Positions 6,472 through 10,409 of a stretch of 10,409 bases of DNA are shown here, piece by piece. The notes below the pieces were generated by a model that ran no database searches, was not told the DNA's origin, and saw only the letters and a program-made list of their open reading frames with translations. This DNA is from DASTWM01 sp035765855. GTDB lineage: Bacteria; Chloroflexota; Chloroflexia; Chloroflexales; Roseiflexaceae. A program made the translations under genes and the position numbers. Position 1 is the first letter of the stretch. Each line of letters begins with the position of its first letter. The DNA lies in contig DASTWM010000460.1 in NCBI GenBank assembly GCA_035765855.1, positions 1 through 10,409 on the forward strand, in the 5' to 3' direction.

Positions 6472-6486
6472 GTGTAAATTATACAC
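6472..6486 (-). promoter_or_regulatory. Candidate -10 box and overlapping dyad upstream of amylosucrase
   Basis: TATAAT on the minus strand at 6483-6478 is a perfect -10 hexamer, about 55 nt before the start codon. No good -35 lies 16-18 nt upstream. GTGTA and TACAC (6472-6476, 6482-6486) form a dyad centred on the box, a classic place for a repressor or for an activator-dependent promoter. The rest of the 195-bp gap to the GNAT gene shows no clear plus-strand promoter. Confidence 0.45.
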
Positions 6487-6618
6487 GGATGCGCCATTTC
6501 CATTTATCAGCCATGCACATCCATACCTTGTGTACGTCGGTTCACCCGCCATAGACTCTGTCATGGTTCTATGCTACACTTGCGCCAACAATGTCATCCT
6601 GTGAAGAATAACGTACCC

Positions 6619-7080
6619 ATGCAATCATCAGTTTCGTCTTCTTGCACCGTGCGCCCGGCCACACCGGCTGACGCGGATGTGCTTGCCGCTATGTTCAGCA
6701 TCTTTGACGGCAGCCCGCTCACGGCGGAGCAGATTATCAGCGGCATGCAGGCATGCCAGTCGTTTTTAACGACGTTTCTGGGCGAGATGGACGGCCAGGT
6801 GGCGGGCTTCGCCTGCCTGCGGCTGCTGCCACAATTGCAGGATGAGTCGCCCTGCGCTGAAGTAACCGATATTTATGTCGAGTCAGCATTTCGCCGCCGG
6901 GGCGTGGCTCGCGCGCTGCTCGAACACATCGACGGCGTAGCGCAGGCGGCTGGCGCGACAGAAATCATTCTAACGACTGGATTCGATAATGAGGTAGCGC
7001 AGGCGACCTACCAGGCATGCGGCTACGCGCGCTGGGCGCTGGCGATGAAGAAGCGTTACGCTGGCGATCATGGGCGATAA
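6619..7080 (+). CDS. GNAT family N-acetyltransferase
   Basis: Acetyl-CoA-dependent acetyltransferase of 153 aa from the chosen start. It opens with VRPATPADADVLAAMF (11-26), the usual beta-1/alpha-1 of the fold. EVTDIYVESAFRRRGVARALLEHI (81-104) is motif A; Arg92/Arg93/Arg94-Gly-Val-Ala form the pyrophosphate-binding turn. FDNEVAQATYQACGYAR (122-138) is motif B with the conserved Tyr before the Gly-Tyr end. The frame is open from an ATG at 6571, but the ATG at 6619 puts the fold at the usual distance from the N-terminus. Neither start has a strong ribosome-binding site. It is first in a plus-strand cluster with two hydrolases. The acceptor substrate cannot be predicted. Confidence 0.88.
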   Translation: MQSSVSSSCTVRPATPADADVLAAMFSIFDGSPLTAEQIISGMQACQSFLTTFLGEMDGQVAGFACLRLLPQLQDESPCAEVTDIYVESAFRRRGVARALLEHIDGVAQAAGATEIILTTGFDNEVAQATYQACGYARWALAMKKRYAGDHGR

Positions 7081-7110
7081 AAGCAGAGTAGAGAGAAGAA
7101 ATAGCAGAGC

Positions 7111-7776
7111 ATGAATCAATCAAAATCATTATCTTTGCCGCATCTTGTGCGCATGGCCGAGGGCGAGGCCGCAACGCCGCCGCTGCTGCTTTTGTTGCAT
7201 GGCTACGGCAGCAACGAGCAGGATCTGTTCGGCCTGACGCCGTACCTCGACGCGCGCTTCCTGGTGCTCAGTGTCCGCGCGCCGTACACACTGATGCCGG
7301 GCGGCTACGCATGGTTCGAACTGGCCTTCACCGACGCTGGCATGATCTCCGACATGGCGCAGGCCGAGAGCAGCCGCACGCGACTGGTGCAGTTCATTGG
7401 CGAGGCAATTGCCGCCTACGATGCCGACCCAACGCAGGTATATCTGCTCGGGTTCAGTCAGGGCGCGATCATGAGCGCGGGTGTGCTGTTAACCGAGCCG
7501 GAGGTGGTGGCGGGCGCGGCGCTGCTGAGCGGCAGCGTGCCGCAGGAGCCGCTGGCGGGCATGGCGGAAGCAGCGCGGCTGCGCGGCAAGCCAGTGCTGA
7601 TTTTACACGGCCTGTACGACGATGTGCTGCCGATTGAACACGGCCACCAGAGCCGCGATCTGTTCAGCACACTGCCGGTCGATCTTGAATACCACGAATA
7701 CCCCATGGGCCATGAGATTAGCGCCGACAGCCTGAACGATCTGATTGCGTGGCTGGTCGATCAGATGGAAGATTAA
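7111..7776 (+). CDS. Carboxylesterase/phospholipase, alpha/beta hydrolase (Abhydrolase_2 type)
   Basis: Cytoplasmic serine esterase of 221 aa, the usual length for the phospholipase/carboxylesterase family. LLLLHGYGSNEQDL (26-39) supplies the oxyanion hole. The nucleophile is Ser116 in GFSQG, the acid is Asp170 in HGLYDDVLPI, and the base is His201 in PMGHEIS, so the triad is complete. The YAWFELAFTDAG region (66-77) matches the family's Trp-Phe-containing lid. There is no signal peptide. It lies 30 nt after the GNAT gene and 3 nt before the next hydrolase, so the three are likely co-transcribed. Natural substrates are probably short acyl esters or thioesters. Confidence 0.93.
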   Translation: MNQSKSLSLPHLVRMAEGEAATPPLLLLLHGYGSNEQDLFGLTPYLDARFLVLSVRAPYTLMPGGYAWFELAFTDAGMISDMAQAESSRTRLVQFIGEAIAAYDADPTQVYLLGFSQGAIMSAGVLLTEPEVVAGAALLSGSVPQEPLAGMAEAARLRGKPVLILHGLYDDVLPIEHGHQSRDLFSTLPVDLEYHEYPMGHEISADSLNDLIAWLVDQMED

Positions 7777-7779
7777 GCC

Positions 7780-8970
7780 ATGAATCATGTTCGGCAGGTG
7801 CTTGTCCTGCTCGTGCTCGTGCTTGTGTGCGTCACCAGCGCGCCCGCCCACGCTGCTACCCCTGTGCGCGTGTCTGGTGCTTCGCTGGCCGCCACGCCGA
7901 CACCCGGCCCATGCGTGGACGGCACGCTGCCCGGCGGCGCGCTGTCGCGCATGTGCATTCCCTCGGCAGGCTGGAACGGCAGCATGGTGGTGTATGCGCA
8001 TGGCTATGTTGCGCCCGACGCGCCGCTTGCCATTCCCAGCCTCCAACTCCTCGACGGCACTGACATGGCCGATGCAGTGCAGCGACGTGGGTATGCGTTC
8101 GCCACCACCAGCTACCATCAAAACGGGCTCGCCGTGCTCGCAGGCGTCGCGGACATGCGTGAACTCATCGCCGCCTTTCCGGCAGTTGCGCATGCCACGC
8201 CGCTGCATACCTACGTAGTCGGCATTTCCGAGGGTGGGCTGGTGAGTACGCTGCTGGTGGAGCGCTACCCGTCGCTTGTCAGCGGCGGCATCGCGGCGTG
8301 TGGTCCCATCGCCGATTTTCAGCAGCAACTCGATTATGTTGCCGATGCGCGGGTGCTGTTCGATTATTTTTTCCCTGCTATTCTGCCCGGCAGCCCGATC
8401 GCTATTCCCGACACGGTGCGCGACAACTGGGATGCAACCTATGTGCCTGCCATCCGCCAGGCGCTGGCAAACAATCCGCATGCCGCCGCGCAACTGCTGA
8501 AAACTGCGCACATCGCGGTCGACGACGCTGTGGCCAGCACCACGGCGTACAGCATTATCAGCGTGCTGTGGTACAACGTGTTTGCGACCGATGATGCCAC
8601 GCTCAAGCTCGGCGGCAATCCATACGGCAACATGGCGCGCGTGTACAGCGGCTCGGACGATGACACGACACTCAATGCACATGTGGCGCGCTTCACTGCG
8701 GATGCAACCGCGCTCGCCAACGTTGGAGAATACCGGACAAGCGGCGAGTTGACGGTTCCACTCGTGACGATGCACACTACCGGCGACCAGATCGTGCCGT
8801 TCGCGCAGGCCAGCATGTACGCCGCGAAGCAGCACGCGACCACGACCGGGCGCTTCGTGCTGCTGCCCGTTTCGCGCTATGGACACTGCAACTTCACCAC
8901 CGGCGAAGTGCTGAGCGCGTTCGACCAACTGACGAGCCAGCGCAGCTACTTGCCGCTTGTGATGCCGTAA
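7780..8970 (+). CDS. Secreted alpha/beta hydrolase with C-terminal YLPLV motif
   Basis: Exported hydrolase of 396 aa. Residues 1-25 are a clear Sec signal peptide: Arg5, a Val/Leu-rich core, and Ala-His-Ala before the likely cut after Ala25. VVYAHGY (70-76) is the oxyanion-hole region. The predicted triad is Ser150 in GISEGG, Asp336 in HTTGDQIVPF and His369 in RYGHCNF. Cys45, Cys59, Cys174 and Cys370 could form disulfides outside the cell. The region between about 180 and 325 is a long insertion, probably a lid. The protein ends in SYLPLVMP, a tail I associate with exported Chloroflexota proteins. The gene starts 3 nt after the preceding esterase stop. The substrate is unknown; an esterase or peptidase role is possible. 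Confidence 0.88.
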   Translation: MNHVRQVLVLLVLVLVCVTSAPAHAATPVRVSGASLAATPTPGPCVDGTLPGGALSRMCIPSAGWNGSMVVYAHGYVAPDAPLAIPSLQLLDGTDMADAVQRRGYAFATTSYHQNGLAVLAGVADMRELIAAFPAVAHATPLHTYVVGISEGGLVSTLLVERYPSLVSGGIAACGPIADFQQQLDYVADARVLFDYFFPAILPGSPIAIPDTVRDNWDATYVPAIRQALANNPHAAAQLLKTAHIAVDDAVASTTAYSIISVLWYNVFATDDATLKLGGNPYGNMARVYSGSDDDTTLNAHVARFTADATALANVGEYRTSGELTVPLVTMHTTGDQIVPFAQASMYAAKQHATTTGRFVLLPVSRYGHCNFTTGEVLSAFDQLTSQRSYLPLVMP

Positions 8971-9014
8971 TGGGGATACCTGTTTTCATGGCAGCCATTG
9001 CCTTCACCTTCAAT

Positions 9015-9058
9015 CCCTCTCCCCGCCATACCGAGGCCAGTATGGCGGTGGGGAAGGG
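9015..9058. repeat. Inverted repeat between convergent genes, dispersed-repeat type
   Basis: CCGCCATAC (9023-9031) and GTATGGCGG (9040-9048) pair perfectly around an 8-nt loop. The stem continues, with one bulged base and mispairs, through CCCTCTCC (9015-9022) and GGGGAAGGG (9050-9058). A smaller GCTGT/ACAGC hairpin follows at 9061-9074. The C-rich/G-rich arms resemble the abundant dispersed repeats of Chloroflexota and related genomes. It may act as a bidirectional transcription end for the hydrolase and the MTHFR-like gene, though no T-run is present. Confidence 0.62.
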
Positions 9059-9087
9059 AAGCTGTGACAACAGCAGGGTGAGGATAT

Positions 9088-10044
9088 TTAGCTCACAACT
9101 GATGCATGCTGCTGGTATGCGTCGAGTACTGCTTTGAGCGCCTGAAACAACTCAATCGAGCCGTCAATCTCATCACGGTAGATCGACACGCTTTCGACGT
9201 TGATGCCGAGCGGCAGCGTTTCGACATACGGTTGCTCAAGAATGGCGCGCAAGTTCGTGCAGCACGCTTTGATCGACTCGGTGACGGGCGTTGAACTCGC
9301 CAGAATTGCCTGCTCGGTGTGCGCCGGAATGGCAATGCCAAGCCACTTCATGAACTCCATGGTCTTTGCGCGCCCGCACGGCACAAACGTCAGCACAATT
9401 CGCCGGGGCGCGACGCCCTGCTGCTCGCAGTCACGGTGATAATCCTGAAGCAAGCGAATCGTTGTTTCGGGATGATACACCGCCTGCGAAATGAAAAAGC
9501 GACAGCCATGCGCGGCTTTCTGGAGCAACCGCTGGCTTTCGCTGCGTTCTTCGCAGTGCCGCTCGGCAATCGCGACGCCGCCCAGCACGAAGCTGGCCGG
9601 GTGAACCGCCGCGACTTGCGTTGCCTTACTGAGCGACAGAGTGCTTTGGGCGTTCTGCGAGGAGGGCAGCCCAACAAGTGACAGATAGTTGATGCCGTAG
9701 GTTTTCCGCGTCTCAGTCAGCCATGCATCCCATGCTTCCTCGCTTGCCTGAGCGACACTTTTATAGGTAATGACCGGCGTGCCGGTGAGAGTATGCAACA
9801 GGTGCGCGTAGGTGCGCGAGTCCATGGTAGGCAGGAACGGAAACGGGCGCGGCGTCCGCGCGCGGCTGCTCTCGTCCTGCACGTCATACACGACGATGCC
9901 ATCGAGCGGCAGGCCGCCAATGCGCTCGACGAGTTTATCAGCCGTGTTGCGCACCTTTTCTTCAGGCGTGTTGGCGCGCGGCGGCGTGGTGCCATACAAT
10001 AAAACCGATTGTTTGGGGTCAGACAATTTTGACGCAAGATTCAT
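9088..10044 (-). CDS. Methylenetetrahydrofolate reductase-like protein (mycobacterial type)
   Basis: 318-aa TIM-barrel protein. SVLLYGTTPPR (13-23) replaces the FEFFPP opening of canonical MetF. GIVVYDVQDE (49-58), FVLGGVAIAERH (152-163), GCRFFISQAVY (180-190) and PLGINVESVSI (278-288) follow the pattern of the non-canonical MTHFR family described in mycobacteria. It probably handles a folate-bound one-carbon unit (5,10-methylene-THF to 5-methyl-THF), but the cofactor need cannot be read. The ATG at 10044 is preceded at 9 nt by GAGG; the length fits the family. It is convergent with the secreted hydrolase and divergent from the aldolase. Other folate- or corrinoid-linked TIM-barrel enzymes are the alternative. 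Confidence 0.82.
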   Translation of the reverse strand: MNLASKLSDPKQSVLLYGTTPPRANTPEEKVRNTADKLVERIGGLPLDGIVVYDVQDESSRARTPRPFPFLPTMDSRTYAHLLHTLTGTPVITYKSVAQASEEAWDAWLTETRKTYGINYLSLVGLPSSQNAQSTLSLSKATQVAAVHPASFVLGGVAIAERHCEERSESQRLLQKAAHGCRFFISQAVYHPETTIRLLQDYHRDCEQQGVAPRRIVLTFVPCGRAKTMEFMKWLGIAIPAHTEQAILASSTPVTESIKACCTNLRAILEQPYVETLPLGINVESVSIYRDEIDGSIELFQALKAVLDAYQQHASVVS

Positions 10045-10067
10045 CTCGCCATACCTCGATGTGTTGG

Positions 10068-10085
10068 ATCATATCGGGATATGAT
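10068..10085. promoter_or_regulatory. Perfect 18-bp palindrome in the divergent MTHFR/aldolase gap
   Basis: ATCATATC and GATATGAT are perfect 8-bp arms around GG. TATGAT, close to a -10 consensus, reads outward on both strands, but no good -35 is seen for either. It lies 24 bp before the MTHFR-like start codon and is a strong candidate operator. Confidence 0.5.
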
Positions 10086-10089
10086 AGCG

Positions 10090-10103
10090 GATGGCGCGCC
10101 ATC
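10090..10103. promoter_or_regulatory. Perfect 14-bp palindrome next to the first
   Basis: GATGGCGCGCCATC is its own reverse complement. Only 4 bp separate it from the palindrome at 10068-10085, and three CATCTG motifs begin at 10100, 10130 and 10142. It could be a second operator site; with its GC-rich core a chance palindrome is possible. Confidence 0.35.
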
Positions 10104-10181
10104 TGTCGAGAACAGGAACGATGGTTGCACATCTGTGGTACCATCTGAACGGGCATCATCACCTAGAGAAAGGCAACACCC

Positions 10182-10409
10182 ATGCGCGAGAACAAGCTCC
10201 GAACGATCTGGAAGAATGGCGGCGCGGTGATCAACGGCTGGCTGCACATTGCCAACAGCTACGCTACCGAAACTATGGCCCACCAGAAGTGGGACAGCCT
10301 CACGGTGGACATGCAGCACGGTCCAGTCGATTTTCAGTCGGCGCTCAGCATGCTTCAGGCGATCTCGACCACCGACGTGGTGCCGATGGCGCGCGTGCCG
10401 TGGAACGAG
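10182..10409 (+). CDS. HpcH/HpaI-family aldolase, N-terminal 76 residues
   Basis: The gene runs off the right edge, so about a third of it is seen. The family makes or cleaves 2-oxo acids by class II, metal-dependent aldol chemistry with pyruvate (4-hydroxy-2-oxoheptanedioate or 2-dehydro-3-deoxyglucarate aldolases). The sequence reads MRENKLRTIWKNGGAVINGW, then Trp37-Asp38 and VDMQHGPVD (42-50), matching the family's conserved Asp-x-Gln/Glu-His-Gly, then VVPMARVPWNE (66-76), which contains the substrate-binding Arg71. AAAGG lies about 8 nt before the ATG. It is divergent from the MTHFR-like gene and shares its 137-bp control region. The exact substrate needs the missing C-terminal part. Confidence 0.9.
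   Translation, partial: MRENKLRTIWKNGGAVINGWLHIANSYATETMAHQKWDSLTVDMQHGPVDFQSALSMLQAISTTDVVPMARVPWNE

Noticed and set aside
6541..6580. Promoter for the GNAT gene (TACACT at 6575-6580)
   Set aside because: The hexamer is weak and the region 17 nt upstream (TAGACT) is far from a -35 consensus.
7603..8928. 441-codon open frame on the minus strand
   Set aside because: It lies antisense to the esterase and secreted hydrolase. Its translation is rich in Arg, His and Gly with no recognisable fold, as expected for the antisense of GC-rich genes.
9529..9558. HCEERSESQR in the MTHFR-like protein, similar to the CEERSD peptide of some palindromic repeats inserted in genes
   Set aside because: The segment has the same length as in family members as I recall them, so there is no insertion, and the DNA is not a palindrome. 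Taken as chance.
10068..10085. Complete sigma-70 promoters from the TATGAT boxes
   Set aside because: No acceptable -35 hexamer lies 16-18 nt upstream on either strand. Kept only as a palindrome.

Overview
The window looks like chromosomal DNA of a GC-rich bacterium, most likely a member of the Chloroflexota. I infer the phylum from three things: the Thr/Ala/Pro-rich linker after the lipobox of the ABC substrate-binding lipoprotein, the Tyr-Leu-Pro-Leu-Val tail on a secreted hydrolase, and the mix of an amylosucrase with a mycobacterial-type methylenetetrahydrofolate-reductase-like protein. It is not proved. No rRNA, tRNA, CRISPR array, phage gene or intact transposase was seen.

Left part (1-2145, minus strand): a polar-amino-acid ABC importer operon, read right to left as family 3 substrate-binding lipoprotein, HisM-type permease (4-bp ATGA overlap) and the first 13 codons of a third gene that is almost surely the ATPase. 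It starts from a promoter with perfect -35 and -10 hexamers. Immediately back to back with it is a second promoter for a plus-strand IclR-family regulator (2146-2916). The two -35 hexamers are the arms of one perfect 7-bp inverted repeat, so one operator could control both directions.

Middle part (2917-4473): a Rieske mononuclear-iron oxygenase of the choline monooxygenase/CntA-like group follows iclR on the same strand. After it comes a 271-bp convergent gap made mostly of repeats: three tandem heptamers, a perfect 15-bp inverted repeat, and a ~147-bp MITE-like element with terminal inverted repeats and nested hairpins that ends 3 bp from the next gene.

Right part (4474-10409): an amylosucrase (GH13 subfamily 4) on the minus strand, whose real start is inside the longest open frame. 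Divergent from it is a compact plus-strand cluster of GNAT acetyltransferase, cytoplasmic carboxylesterase and secreted alpha/beta hydrolase. A convergent MTHFR-like gene follows, and divergent from that the 5' part of an HpcH/HpaI-family aldolase. The last divergent gap carries two close perfect palindromes.

How the genes may work together: importer, IclR regulator and Rieske oxygenase form a plausible uptake/regulation/oxidation module, possibly for an N-methylated amino acid or a small carboxylate. This is inference from adjacency. The other genes look like ordinary metabolic neighbours.
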